Shown in pieces: positions 50,278 to 58,755 of a stretch of DNA of 64,000 nt. Where the stretch lies: NCBI GenBank assembly GCA_035718275.1, contig DASTHI010000036.1:1-64000 (forward strand), given 5' to 3'. The translations under genes were made by a program, and so were the position numbers. The DNA comes from Pseudolabrys sp035718275. Lineage in GTDB: Bacteria > Pseudomonadota > Alphaproteobacteria > Rhizobiales > Xanthobacteraceae. Numbering within the stretch: the stretch's first letter is position 1; each line of letters starts with the position of its first letter. The notes under the pieces are model-generated. The model did not search any database and was not told the origin of the DNA. It saw only the letters and a list, made by a program, of their open reading frames with translations.

Positions 50278-50838
50278 ATGAGCGCCGTCAATAGTGCGAT
50301 CGAAGCTGGCGGCGGGATGCCGCCGGCGACGATCAGAGTTTGGGATCCGTTCGTGCGGATATTTCATTGGTCGCTGGCCTCGCTGTTCGTAGTTGCGTAT
50401 GCAACCGGCGACGAAATCGAAAAAGTGCACATAGCCGCTGGATACGCAGTCGCAGGGCTGATTGCCGCCCGAGTGATCTGGGGTTTCATCGGTCCGCACC
50501 ACGCTCGATTTTCGAACTTTGTGCGTCCGCCGCGAGAGGTGCTGGCTTATCTGCGCGACGTCATCTTGCTCAGGGCGCCTCGCCATATCGGTCACAATCC
50601 TGCCGGTGCTGCGATGATCATTGCGCTCCTTGTCATGCTGGCCGGTACCGCCTTGACCGGCTACATGATGACAACCGACGCTTATTGGGGCTCGAAATGG
50701 GTCGAACAGGTCCATAAGGTGCTGGCGCACGTAAGCGTCGGACTCGTCGTGGCGCATGTGCTCGGCGTGCTGATCGCGAGCTTCGAGCATCGGGAAAACC
50801 TCGTTGGCGCGATGATTACCGGCAGGAAACGGCGTTAG
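50278..50838 (+). CDS. Cytochrome b561-like membrane protein
   Basis: About 186 residues from ATG 50278; GTG 50269, two bases after the previous stop, is an alternative. Four membrane helices resemble di-haem cytochrome b/b561 proteins of the CybB type. Haem-ligand His candidates are in RIFHWSLA, EKVHIAAGYA, EQVHKVLAHVSVG and VAHVLGVL. Such proteins carry electrons between quinol and a periplasmic partner. Its pairing with a secreted PepSY protein, under an adjacent two-component system, suggests a redox or metal stress module. No soluble c-type partner is next to it. Confidence 0.88.
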   Translation: MSAVNSAIEAGGGMPPATIRVWDPFVRIFHWSLASLFVVAYATGDEIEKVHIAAGYAVAGLIAARVIWGFIGPHHARFSNFVRPPREVLAYLRDVILLRAPRHIGHNPAGAAMIIALLVMLAGTALTGYMMTTDAYWGSKWVEQVHKVLAHVSVGLVVAHVLGVLIASFEHRENLVGAMITGRKRR

Positions 50839-50972
50839 GGTCACATTGAGTCGGCCCGGCTGCTGCTGAACATCGCCGGGCAGCAAAATCGATTTGCCGC
50901 CTGCAAAAGACATGGCGCCGTTCCCGGCGTCATGTCTGTCAGTGCCGTTTGAATCGACTCGCTGAGAAGGTC

Positions 50973-52667
50973 TCAACGCCCGGCGACGAATGCGAGGAGC
51001 GAAGCGGGATCGCTCGGCACCCGATTGCCGCGCCATGCGATGTGCTGATCGGGTCGCACGAGCACGAGTTTCTCGGGATACAGCTCCCGGCTATCCGGGC
51101 CTTCAACGTCGAGTACTGAAAGTGGCACGCCAAGATCGTCTGCCGCCTCGATGAAGCTGCAGACGTCCTCGGAAGCATTCGATCGGAGGAGCGTGAACTC
51201 CTCTCCGAGCGCATCATAGAGCGAGCGGCCGTCGTTCAGCCATAAATGCGGTGCGCGGCACCCGGGCACGGTACTTTGCGCAAATTCATGCATCCGGTAT
51301 GCAGGCGGGCTCTCGCCGTCATGGCGAACGATCGGTGAATCTCCGTAGGCATAGCCGAAATTCAACCCGCCGCAGCATTGCTGCGTTACATCGAGCTCGT
51401 ACGCGGCCCGGCCGATGCGGGTCCGGGCGGCATTCCCGATTGCATCCGGGCGCTCGATCTCCGCCGAGATTTCTCGCCGATGCATCATCACCCTCTGTGC
51501 GATCTCAGTGATGAGCTGCGACGTCTGCTCGGTGACCGGCAGGCGCTCCGCCTCATAGGCCTCGAGAATTGCTGGACCACCCCATCCCCTAAGCACCGCC
51601 GCGAGCATCCAGCCGAGATTTGCAGCATCGGCGATGCCGGCATTCATGCCGTAACCGCCATGCGGCACCCACAAATGTGCGGCATCACCGCAAATGAAAA
51701 TGCGACGGTCGCGGAACTTTCCAGCGACAAGACGCCGGCTGATCCAGTCCTCTTTCCCGAGCGCCTCATAGTGAAAGTCGGGGCCAAGTCCGAGAATCAT
51801 GCGGATCGCCCAATCGCGATCAACCGAATCAAAGTTCTGTTCGCCGTGATAGAGATAATTGTGGATGAGCCATTTCTCGCGTCCGTCGATAGCCATCATC
51901 ATGCCGCAACGGCGAGGATTGAGCGAATAGTACAGCCAGGCCGGCTTGCCCGGCATGAGCTCGAGAAGTCCGGGTGCCCGGATATAGGTCGACTGCACAC
52001 GCTGCAATGCCGGGGTGCCGTCGAGGCTGGCGCCGATGCTCTTGCGCACCATCGATCTCGCGCCGTCGCAACCGACCAGATAATCGGATGTGATCGTCAG
52101 GCGTTGCCCGCTTTCGAGATTGTGCGCGTAGGCCGTCACCCCGTTTTCGTCCTGCACGACTTCGTCGACCATCGTGCAATTGAGCACGCGAATGCGCGGC
52201 TCCTTGAGCATGTGCGCGAACAGCACCGGCTCGAAATATGTCTGATTGATCCGATGCGTGTGCTCGGGCGTTGGCCAGTCAGTATCCGGGCCGCCATTCG
52301 TCTTAAAACGCTCACCGCGAGACGGGATCGGAACGCGCGCGAGTTCGATGCCCGTTGCGGTGATGCGCGAAACCACGTCGTTCGGGTAGTCCGGAGGAAG
52401 TCCCAGGTTGCGCAGCCGCGCCGAAATTCCTAAGCGACGGAAAATCTCCATCGAACGTGCGGAAATCTGGTTGCACTTGACGCTTGGTGGCTCGTGCGCC
52501 TGTCGGCACTCGGCGACAACGACGGCGATGCCTCGCGCGGCGAGTGTGAGCGCGAGCGTCATGCCGACCGGCCCGGAGCCAACGACCGTGACTTGTGCGT
52601 TGAGCGTGCCCGCGCGCGGCGACAAAAGCCGTTGCCCAAAGTCCTCAGAATGCTGCCCGTCTGACAC
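50973..52667 (-). CDS. FAD-dependent aromatic-ring monooxygenase (PheA/TfdB type)
   Basis: 564 residues. The N-terminal FAD-binding motif is VVGSGPVGMTLALTLAARG, the second FAD motif FICGDAAHLWVPHGGYGMNAG is near residue 305, and a thioredoxin-like C-terminal domain follows. These are class A flavoprotein hydroxylases using NAD(P)H and O2 on phenols or related aromatics. Despite the ring-cleaving dioxygenase gene ~45 kb away in this window, no catabolic operon adjoins it, so its substrate is open. It stands alone between the cytochrome gene and the unknown exported protein. Confidence 0.9.
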   Translation of the reverse strand: MSDGQHSEDFGQRLLSPRAGTLNAQVTVVGSGPVGMTLALTLAARGIAVVVAECRQAHEPPSVKCNQISARSMEIFRRLGISARLRNLGLPPDYPNDVVSRITATGIELARVPIPSRGERFKTNGGPDTDWPTPEHTHRINQTYFEPVLFAHMLKEPRIRVLNCTMVDEVVQDENGVTAYAHNLESGQRLTITSDYLVGCDGARSMVRKSIGASLDGTPALQRVQSTYIRAPGLLELMPGKPAWLYYSLNPRRCGMMMAIDGREKWLIHNYLYHGEQNFDSVDRDWAIRMILGLGPDFHYEALGKEDWISRRLVAGKFRDRRIFICGDAAHLWVPHGGYGMNAGIADAANLGWMLAAVLRGWGGPAILEAYEAERLPVTEQTSQLITEIAQRVMMHRREISAEIERPDAIGNAARTRIGRAAYELDVTQQCCGGLNFGYAYGDSPIVRHDGESPPAYRMHEFAQSTVPGCRAPHLWLNDGRSLYDALGEEFTLLRSNASEDVCSFIEAADDLGVPLSVLDVEGPDSRELYPEKLVLVRPDQHIAWRGNRVPSDPASLLAFVAGR

Positions 52668-52819
52668 GTTGTATCTCGCTCGAGCGCATGTCCCACAAGG
52701 GTTACGCAGCCAAGTCTAGGATTGGCGATCGATTATTGTCCATCGAGGAGGCAGGATCCACTCGGTCATGCCATTCGGCTCCTACCAGCAACAGGGTCAG
52801 CTTATATCCCGAAACAAAT

Positions 52820-53950
52820 TCAACGGCGTCTGATCTTCTGGTACTCCGAAAGTGCTCGCTCAAATTTGTCATTGAACAGCCACATGGCATCGAGAATTTC
52901 GCGGAAGGTTGCCGATTTTCTTGCCTTGTCCGCGCGCCCAAACGTAAAAATACTGTTGTTGCGCAGATATCCCATGACTCTCGGGTCGGAAATCCTGTAG
53001 TTCGCCAGGTCACCCGATCTCAGAGCGGCTCTGGTGGGGGTAGGGACAATCTGGATGAGTTCGAAAATTTTCATCTGATCGATCGGATCTGGCATCACTT
53101 TTACGACGGCCGGTATTTGCGGAAAAAGATCGGCGTGCGCGCTCATCAGGCCGTCTCTCACTGCAGTCCAATGATTGAACCGACGGTCGAGGTTCCCAAT
53201 CCGCGCCTCTTCCTTATCGTCGCGAGCGATTAGTCTGGGATTGATACGCTCGATCGACTTGCGGATTGCTGCCCATTTCCTCTGACCGTTCTGATCTTCC
53301 GCAGTACCGGTCTGAAAGCTTCCTTTGTATTTTCTCGAGCGCCCATTGCCGATATTCTGTTTGCCGTTCGTCTCCGCGAAAAAGAGGCCGAGGCTGATCC
53401 GAGCGGCTATTTCGGCGTTTGCCGGGTCGAGTCCCTTGACCCGTGCAATCGTTGCGGCGAGATCGACCACATCTTCAAATGGAGTATCGGAGGCTTGTGC
53501 GTTTGCCGGCGGCGCTTCCATGATATCAAAAAGAGCCCGGTACTCATCGATAAGGTCTTCGGTATCAGCATCGAAGTAAGCCGGAGGTATCCCGAATTTG
53601 TTCTGTTTTCCGATTCTTGAGGGAAGCGCGTCGGTGAGATCCTTGTACGCACTCATCATGTTGATGCGAGCCAAGTAGAGCGCCTGACCGGGCAACTCCG
53701 GTAATTGTCCGGAGTTGATTTGCGCCCGCCGCCGGCTCAGGATCGACTTAAACTCGCTGACTGCTGCGTCGTAGGCAGCGAGTGCATCCGACTGTGATTT
53801 CGTCAAGGGCGCAGATTGCGCCATTGCATCGGATATAAATGCGATATTTTTGCCGACCCAGCCGGGCGAATTCACCGAAGCAGAAGGTATTTCTGGTGCC
53901 CCGGCGATTTGCAGCAGGAATAGTGATGCGAAAACGACAAGTCGCTTCAT
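52820..53950 (-). CDS. Unknown exported protein, 376 residues
   Basis: A signal peptide (about 1-18, FLLQIAGAPEIP) leads to a soluble alpha-helical protein I do not recognise. It is rich in Lys/Arg/Asp helices (RISLGLFFAETNGKQNIGNG, then KYKGSFQTG, and IGNLDRRFNHWTAVRDGLM). A Glu in FFAETNG followed by a Gly/Tyr-rich turn (SRKYKGSFQ) is reminiscent of lysozyme-like folds, but that is only suggestive. The C-terminus is basic (YQKIRRR). It is alone in its orientation, so no operon suggests a role. Confidence 0.7.
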   Translation of the reverse strand: MKRLVVFASLFLLQIAGAPEIPSASVNSPGWVGKNIAFISDAMAQSAPLTKSQSDALAAYDAAVSEFKSILSRRRAQINSGQLPELPGQALYLARINMMSAYKDLTDALPSRIGKQNKFGIPPAYFDADTEDLIDEYRALFDIMEAPPANAQASDTPFEDVVDLAATIARVKGLDPANAEIAARISLGLFFAETNGKQNIGNGRSRKYKGSFQTGTAEDQNGQRKWAAIRKSIERINPRLIARDDKEEARIGNLDRRFNHWTAVRDGLMSAHADLFPQIPAVVKVMPDPIDQMKIFELIQIVPTPTRAALRSGDLANYRISDPRVMGYLRNNSIFTFGRADKARKSATFREILDAMWLFNDKFERALSEYQKIRRR

Positions 53951-54209
53951 CTGATAATCATAGGATTGTCTGACGTAAGGGTGTGCTCAGCCGATCTTGC
54001 TTACAGATTATCGCGACATTTGCCGTTGTCCAGGATTCCGGAACGGAACTGCCAGGTCAGAACTTCTATGAAGTGGCTGCGGACGATAAGAGCTGTTCCG
54101 TTCGCGCCGATTGCATTGCCGCTTTCAACGCCCTCGGCGATTGTCAAACTTGAGGCCTTCGGTTGCACGTCAGGTGATCGATTTGCCGTGAGAAGGAGCG
54201 CAAATCACC

Positions 54210-55235
54210 TTGAGCATCGGACTGCTTGCTCTTCTCGATGATGTAGCGGCGATCGCAAAGGTCGCAGCAGCCTCTCTTGACGACGTGGCTGCTCAGGCCG
54301 CCAAGGCTGGAATGAAGACGGCAGGCGTGGTCGTCGACGACGCAGCAGTGACGCCGCGCTTTGTGCTTGGCTTCGCCGCAAAGCGCGAACTGCCGATCGT
54401 GGGCAGGATCGCCATCGGATCACTTCGCAACAAGCTTTTGCTTCTGCTTCCGGTGACGCTCGCTCTGAGCTATTTCCTCCCCTGGATGATGACCCTGCTG
54501 CTCATGCTTGGAGGCGCCTACCTCTGCTACGAAGGGGCAGAAAAAATTTTTGAGGCGGTGACGCCAAACAAGGCGCATGCGCATGAGGCCAAGCTGGGAA
54601 CCGTCGCCCTAAATCCCCAAACGCTCGAAGATGAAAAGGTCGCGAGCGCCATCAAGACCGATTTTATCCTGTCGGCAGAAATCATGGCCATTGCGTTGGC
54701 GGCTGTTCCCGACGAGGGACTGTTGATGCAGGCAACTGTTTTGGCGGTTGTCGGTGTAGGAATCACGGCCGCGGTATACGGCGCCGTTGCATTGATTGTG
54801 AAAGCTGATGATGCCGGTGTTGCCCTTTCGAAGAACGATAGTGCATCAGCCGCGGGCGGATTCGTTCGACTTTTAGGGCGCGCCCTCGTCTTCGGCATGC
54901 CTTCGTTCCTGACTTTTCTCAGGGTTGCGGGGACAGCCGCCATGATATGGGTCGGGGGCGGTATCCTTGTGCATGGTCTGGAGGAATACGGATTTCACTC
55001 CGTTCGGCACGCTCTCGATCTGGTGGGCGAAGCAGCCGCTCACATGCTGCCGTCCGTCGCTGCCCCGGTGCAATGGGTTTTGATGGCGGTCTCGCCGGCA
55101 GTGGTCGGACTGTTGGCCGGCGCGCTCTCAGTTCCGATTGTTGCTTTCGCAGTCGCGCCGGCCTGGAAATTTCTGAAGCGCATCTCGGGTGTAAGGCAGG
55201 CGGAGGTCACCGATCGCCGGGCCCATTCTATTTAG
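54210..55235 (+). CDS. DUF808 (YedI-like) inner membrane protein
   Basis: 341 residues from TTG 54210, with AAGGAG 12 bases upstream. It matches the DUF808 family: SIGLLALLDDVAAIAKVAAASLDDVAAQAAKAG at the N-terminus, LLMLGGAYLCYEGAEKI and KTDFILSAEIMAIALAAV in the centre, and GGGILVHGLEEYG. It has six to eight membrane helices. E. coli YedI is a member and the function is unknown. The gene is monocistronic, with 102 bases before the next gene. Confidence 0.9.
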   Translation: MSIGLLALLDDVAAIAKVAAASLDDVAAQAAKAGMKTAGVVVDDAAVTPRFVLGFAAKRELPIVGRIAIGSLRNKLLLLLPVTLALSYFLPWMMTLLLMLGGAYLCYEGAEKIFEAVTPNKAHAHEAKLGTVALNPQTLEDEKVASAIKTDFILSAEIMAIALAAVPDEGLLMQATVLAVVGVGITAAVYGAVALIVKADDAGVALSKNDSASAAGGFVRLLGRALVFGMPSFLTFLRVAGTAAMIWVGGGILVHGLEEYGFHSVRHALDLVGEAAAHMLPSVAAPVQWVLMAVSPAVVGLLAGALSVPIVAFAVAPAWKFLKRISGVRQAEVTDRRAHSI

Positions 55236-55337
55236 GGGCCCATTCGACTCTTCGGATCCAAGTGCTAACGTCTCATGACATTCAGCTTTGAGTATCCGTG
55301 CACACGATCCGGTCGACCATCGGCAAGTAGGTCAAGC

Positions 55338-55853
55338 ATGGCTGAACCCGTCATAACGAGGATACCTGCACGAGCGCTCGACGTCGGAATCTTCGCCGCC
55401 TATGGCGAGGTGATTTATGGCCGCACTGCGGGCTCGCAGTTCGACGATAATCCTTACGATCCGGAAACCAGTGCCGAGGAGCCGAAGCTCACGCTGACGA
55501 ATGGCACGCCGCGTCTGTGGATCATGCAGCTGAAAAAAAATGGGCTCGTCTTCGCGAAACTGGCTCGCCATCGGCGGGTCACCCAGTGTTTGGGATCGCT
55601 GCAAGGCAAGGAGTGGTTTATTGCGGTGGCCCCACCAAATCATCCTGCGGCCGGCACGCCGCCGGAGCTCGATCGCATTGCAGCGTTCCGAATTCCTGGC
55701 GATTGCGTCATCAAGCTCCATGTTGGCACATGGCACGCAGGACCGCATTTCCTGCACGACGACTGTCTGTTCTTCAATTTGGAAAATCTCGATACCAACA
55801 AGCGTGACTTCGAAGCGTACAACCTGCCGAACGAGTTTCACATCGTGCCATAA
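55338..55853 (+). CDS. Ureidoglycolate lyase-family protein
   Basis: 171 residues from ATG 55338; the frame opens at 55275 but MAEPVITRIPARAL fits the family start. It matches the ureidoglycolate lyase (AllA) cupin family over its length: ITRIPARALDVGIFAAYGEVI, then FIAVAPP, and the conserved LHVGTWHAGPHF near the C-terminus. AllA releases urea and glyoxylate from ureidoglycolate in purine breakdown. Remote members have other roles, and no allantoin genes adjoin it here. A RidA-family gene follows 165 bases downstream in the same direction. Confidence 0.8.
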   Translation: MAEPVITRIPARALDVGIFAAYGEVIYGRTAGSQFDDNPYDPETSAEEPKLTLTNGTPRLWIMQLKKNGLVFAKLARHRRVTQCLGSLQGKEWFIAVAPPNHPAAGTPPELDRIAAFRIPGDCVIKLHVGTWHAGPHFLHDDCLFFNLENLDTNKRDFEAYNLPNEFHIVP

Positions 55854-56018
55854 CCTCTGCTCAGTTCGTGCAGTGCGTGCGCGGGCGCGCCGAAAAACCC
55901 GTTTTAAGCTATCAGGCATAGAGTTGGGAGCGAGCTCTCAACCCGAACTATGTAGGCGGGGCAGTATCCGTGAGCTAGCTTAGGTCGTCGTTCCAACGTC
56001 TCAACGCTCGAGGAAAGC

Positions 56019-56414
56019 ATGGCCACTTTGTCGCGAAAGTCGCCTTCAGGCGCTCACAAGCCGTTTGCAAATTATTCGCATGTCGTCACCGCCGAAGGAG
56101 CAAAAAAATTTGTATTCTGCGCCGGCCAGGTAGCGGCCGATCCTGCAGGTAAGGTGCTGCCGCCGGATGATTTTGCCGCTCAGACCAAAATGGTCATGGA
56201 AAATCTGAGGCTCGCACTGGCGGAAGGTGGTGCCGCTTTCAAGGACGTGGTGAAGGTGACCATCTTTATCTGCAACCCGCATGACGTCCCGAAAGCGCGT
56301 GGCATTCTGCAGGAATATTTCGGCGGCGAGCCGCCGGCGAGCACGCTCTGCGTGCTACGAGGGCTGGCCAATCCCCACTTCCTGCTCGAGGTCGAGGCAA
56401 TCGCAGCAGTCTGA
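56019..56414 (+). CDS. RidA family protein (YjgF/YER057c/UK114)
   Basis: 131 residues, a single RidA domain: YSHVVTAEGAKKFVFCAGQV at the start, AQTKMVMENLRLALAEGG in the middle and CVLRGLANPHFLLEVEAIAA at the end. The conserved Arg of the imine-hydrolysing RidA active site is present in LRGL. Members deaminate reactive enamine/imine intermediates or act on other small substrates; the subgroup cannot be told. It lies downstream of the ureidoglycolate-lyase-like gene, and the pair might share a promoter. Confidence 0.9.
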   Translation: MATLSRKSPSGAHKPFANYSHVVTAEGAKKFVFCAGQVAADPAGKVLPPDDFAAQTKMVMENLRLALAEGGAAFKDVVKVTIFICNPHDVPKARGILQEYFGGEPPASTLCVLRGLANPHFLLEVEAIAAV

Positions 56415-56553
56415 TTTTCCGGAAGCTGTGCTCATTTGAGCCTGCAGAGGGGACGACGCGGACAGCCGGAATCGCGCCGGTAATGATTTTGTGTCGCCGG
56501 TTCAGGCGCTCCGGTCCTGCGGCAATGCCGCCGCAAAAGTCAAATGGTTGCGC

Positions 56554-57153
56554 TCATTGTCGTGAGTGATGCTTGGCGGCTGCATCCGGCTCTGTGCATA
56601 TGTTTCGATAAGCAGTTGCAGCGGCCGAATCGCCTTCACCGATGACGACGTAGGCCTGGTTCTCCGCCACGACGTAGAGGAAGGCTCTCTCTTCGGTGTC
56701 TTCGCCCGACGGCTTCTTACCTTTGACGTGACCGCAGATGGTATCGATGGGCTTTCCGAACGTGTTCTTTCGCATGGCCCGGTGCATGTCGACAAATTTT
56801 GTGGATGGCGGATCCTCCATCTTGGCAGCGACTGTGATGCGTGCCTTTGCGAGAACCGCGTCTTCTGCCTCGGTGGATGGGGCAGAAACCGATACTTTCT
56901 TCTTCTCTTCAACCGTCCTGGATTGACTTGTGTCGCGCGCGAGCGATGCTTTGGCGGTCTTTGCCGCTTTTGCTGATTTTGCCTTCTTTTTGGAGTGCGC
57001 CAAGCTCGATGGCGGACTCAAATCCATCGGTGAGCCAGCGGAGGTCTGCGGGTAGCACCCATACCAAGTACAGTGATGGAGCATGGCTTGCCGTGGCGAG
57101 GGACAGCAGCCGGCAACGATAGCCAATAAAATTGAAACCAGCAGTATCCTCAC
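56554..57153 (-). CDS. Putative lipoprotein, 199 residues
   Basis: The N-terminus (LLVSILLAIVAGCC) has a lipobox-like AGC ending at Cys16, so it is probably an outer-membrane lipoprotein. A Lys/Ala/Ser-rich region (about 50-90, AKSAKAAKTAKAS) leads to a globular C-terminal half with SSTKFVDMHRAMRKNTFGK-type and YVVAENQAYVVIGEG segments. I do not recognise a domain. Similar proteins are seen in Bradyrhizobium relatives. The gene is alone, and no EcfG motif with CGTT is found upstream, although a GGAAC lies about 80 nt away. Confidence 0.65.
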   Translation of the reverse strand: MRILLVSILLAIVAGCCPSPRQAMLHHCTWYGCYPQTSAGSPMDLSPPSSLAHSKKKAKSAKAAKTAKASLARDTSQSRTVEEKKKVSVSAPSTEAEDAVLAKARITVAAKMEDPPSTKFVDMHRAMRKNTFGKPIDTICGHVKGKKPSGEDTEERAFLYVVAENQAYVVIGEGDSAAATAYRNICTEPDAAAKHHSRQ

Positions 57154-57573
57154 GCGGTTGCTTCCCGGTGCGATATAGTCGCTTTCATTCTCCAGGCGAC
57201 CGAGACCGTTCGGTCCAGGCGCCTGCTGATCACAGTTCCGGGAGTTGCGAGGTCTTGCCCTGCATCGCCATCAATGCATCAGCCCGCAAAAAATCATGAT
57301 CGCAACCACGAGGACGGTCTGGGGAAGTCCGCCATCGTCGTAGTGGCAACGGCCGAAATACATTGCATGGACCTGCCCCCGGTTTTTCGAGTGTATGGCA
57401 ATGTCGATTTGTTCGACACTACACTCCGCCACCGTTTGTCATGCATGGTTAACGCCAAGCCAATGTTCCGGAGGAGCGGCTCATCGCGCGCCATTCGCAG
57501 GTGCACACATGTCTGATTGCTGGCTACGCGGGTCTTCAGCAGGAAGATGCGGAGGCAAAGCCGCGCAATAATC
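57154..57573. other. Intergenic region upstream of the lipoprotein gene
   Basis: 420 bases between the GcrA gene end and the lipoprotein start, both on the minus strand. Open frames here have no ribosome-binding sites, and their translations look like shadow reading. I see no repeat or terminator. Confidence 0.4.
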
Positions 57574-58047
57574 CTAGCCACACGAGCGCACGGTTGATGA
57601 AAGGCGATATGCCATGCGGGCATGACCTGCGCAGTAGGAGATTCCGTCGGGGGTACTGTTACCGCAGAATGTGAAAGCCCCTGGGTTTCCGGAGGCGATA
57701 GGCCAGCGGCACCTCCGCGGTCCGAGTTCCAGCAATGAGCAGGGTTGCGCGCTCAACACGTCATCTGTGATCGGCTCCGAGTGAAGCAAAGCCTTCAGCA
57801 CCGGTCGGCGCAGGAAAATCCGGCGACGCAACGGCGCGTCGGAATGCGTTCGTGGTTCGGCTTTGTGCCTGCTGCGAGAAAGGCCTAGGCGATTGATCTT
57901 CCCGATAACGGCGTTACGAGACACGCCGATCTCGTGCGCGATTTGTGCGCAGGTGAGTCCGGCGCTGACGTAATTTCTGAGCTGGGTTACGCGTTCGGTA
58001 GTCCAGGTCGAATGCAGATTTTTGCTGGATGTTTCGATGGCGGTCAT
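57574..58047 (-). CDS. GcrA family cell-cycle regulator
   Basis: 157 residues. The N-terminal helix-turn-helix has the family signature WTTERVTQLRNYVSAGLTCAQ, then IAHEIGVSRNAVIGKINRLGLS. After a basic linker the C-terminal part has CRWPIASGNPGAFTFCG and SYCAGHARMAY, the conserved sigma-factor-binding end. In Caulobacter GcrA works with CcrM adenine methylation (GANTC) and sigma-70 to drive cell-cycle genes. This copy has a shortened central region and no cell-cycle neighbours, so it may be a paralogue rather than the main gcrA. No gene follows in its operon. Confidence 0.85.
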   Translation of the reverse strand: MTAIETSSKNLHSTWTTERVTQLRNYVSAGLTCAQIAHEIGVSRNAVIGKINRLGLSRSRHKAEPRTHSDAPLRRRIFLRRPVLKALLHSEPITDDVLSAQPCSLLELGPRRCRWPIASGNPGAFTFCGNSTPDGISYCAGHARMAYRLSSTVRSCG

Positions 58048-58396
58048 GATGGCCTCGCGACCGATTGATGCGGCCAGACTGGGCCGCCCACAGGACGAGG
58101 TCGCAGGTCCGCGTGTGCTGGCACGGATCTGAACGTTGGGGACTCGGGCTGATGACGGCGAGCCGCATCTGCGTCATCCGACTGTGTCCACAAACTGATC
58201 GCGCCAGGGGCCCTGATGCACCTGAAGTACGGTCGGCTCGGCACCGAAGTGCTCTGCTGGCCGATGGGGATGTCCCCTTCGAGTGCTCGGGGCCGTTTGG
58301 TCGAGCGAAAAACCTCGCCGAATCAAGCGTTCCATGATTCGATTCGCGCGACAAGGGTTATAATGCCATAATAATGGCGTTGTAACGGAGTTGATT
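58048..58396. other. Divergent intergenic region gcrA-like / small regulator
   Basis: 349 bases holding the promoters of the GcrA-like gene and the small RHH-like gene. The right part has a perfect TATAAT and an inverted repeat (see the entry at 58359). A 90-codon frame at 58065-58337 has no recognisable features. Confidence 0.4.
58359..58378 (+). promoter_or_regulatory. Promoter -10 box and overlapping inverted repeat
   Basis: A perfect TATAAT lies at 58359-58364, directly followed by the inverted repeat GCCAT-AATA-ATGGC (58365-58378), where the transcript would start. The -35 region is poor. The arrangement 19-38 nt before the ATG of the small gene suggests an autorepressed promoter. Confidence 0.55.
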
Positions 58397-58606
58397 ATGG
58401 CCCGTCCGGAGAACCGTTCAGAAGCCCGAGCACTAAGCCTCACGCTTCCCATCGAAACGTTCAATTACCTCGTCCTGCTGGCGACCCTCGGTAAGCTTGG
58501 TCGCACTGAAAACGAAGTCGCGACGCATATTCTCGTTCGCGAGGCATACGCAATGTATGCGCGCGGCTTCCACCAAGAGCGCATTCCCGCGGCCGACATC
58601 GACTGA
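58397..58606 (+). CDS. Small hypothetical protein, possible ribbon-helix-helix type
   Basis: 69 residues from ATG 58397, with ACGGAG six bases upstream. The core reads LSLTLPIETFNYLVLLATLG, then LGRTENEVATHILVREAYAMYA: a beta strand followed by two helices, as in ribbon-helix-helix repressors. Its tail is acidic. The promoter just upstream carries an inverted repeat over the start point, as expected for an autoregulated small repressor. No toxin-like gene follows within the gap to 58755. Function is otherwise unknown. Confidence 0.7.
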   Translation: MARPENRSEARALSLTLPIETFNYLVLLATLGKLGRTENEVATHILVREAYAMYARGFHQERIPAADID

Positions 58607-58755
58607 AACGGCGCCGGCCGTGAATCTGTCAGACGAGCTTAGAGTTTTGACCTCTCCCCCAATAGCCGATTCAACGGGCGGTCTGGCAGCGCGCCTTTCC
58701 GAGCTCAAGATGCATCGGGCGATGAGCGTGGCGCGATCAGTTGTGAGTCACGCGA

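Noticed and set aside
53966..54241. 91-codon plus-strand frame before the DUF808 gene
   Set aside because: It has no recognisable domain, overlaps the DUF808 start and has no plausible ribosome-binding site.
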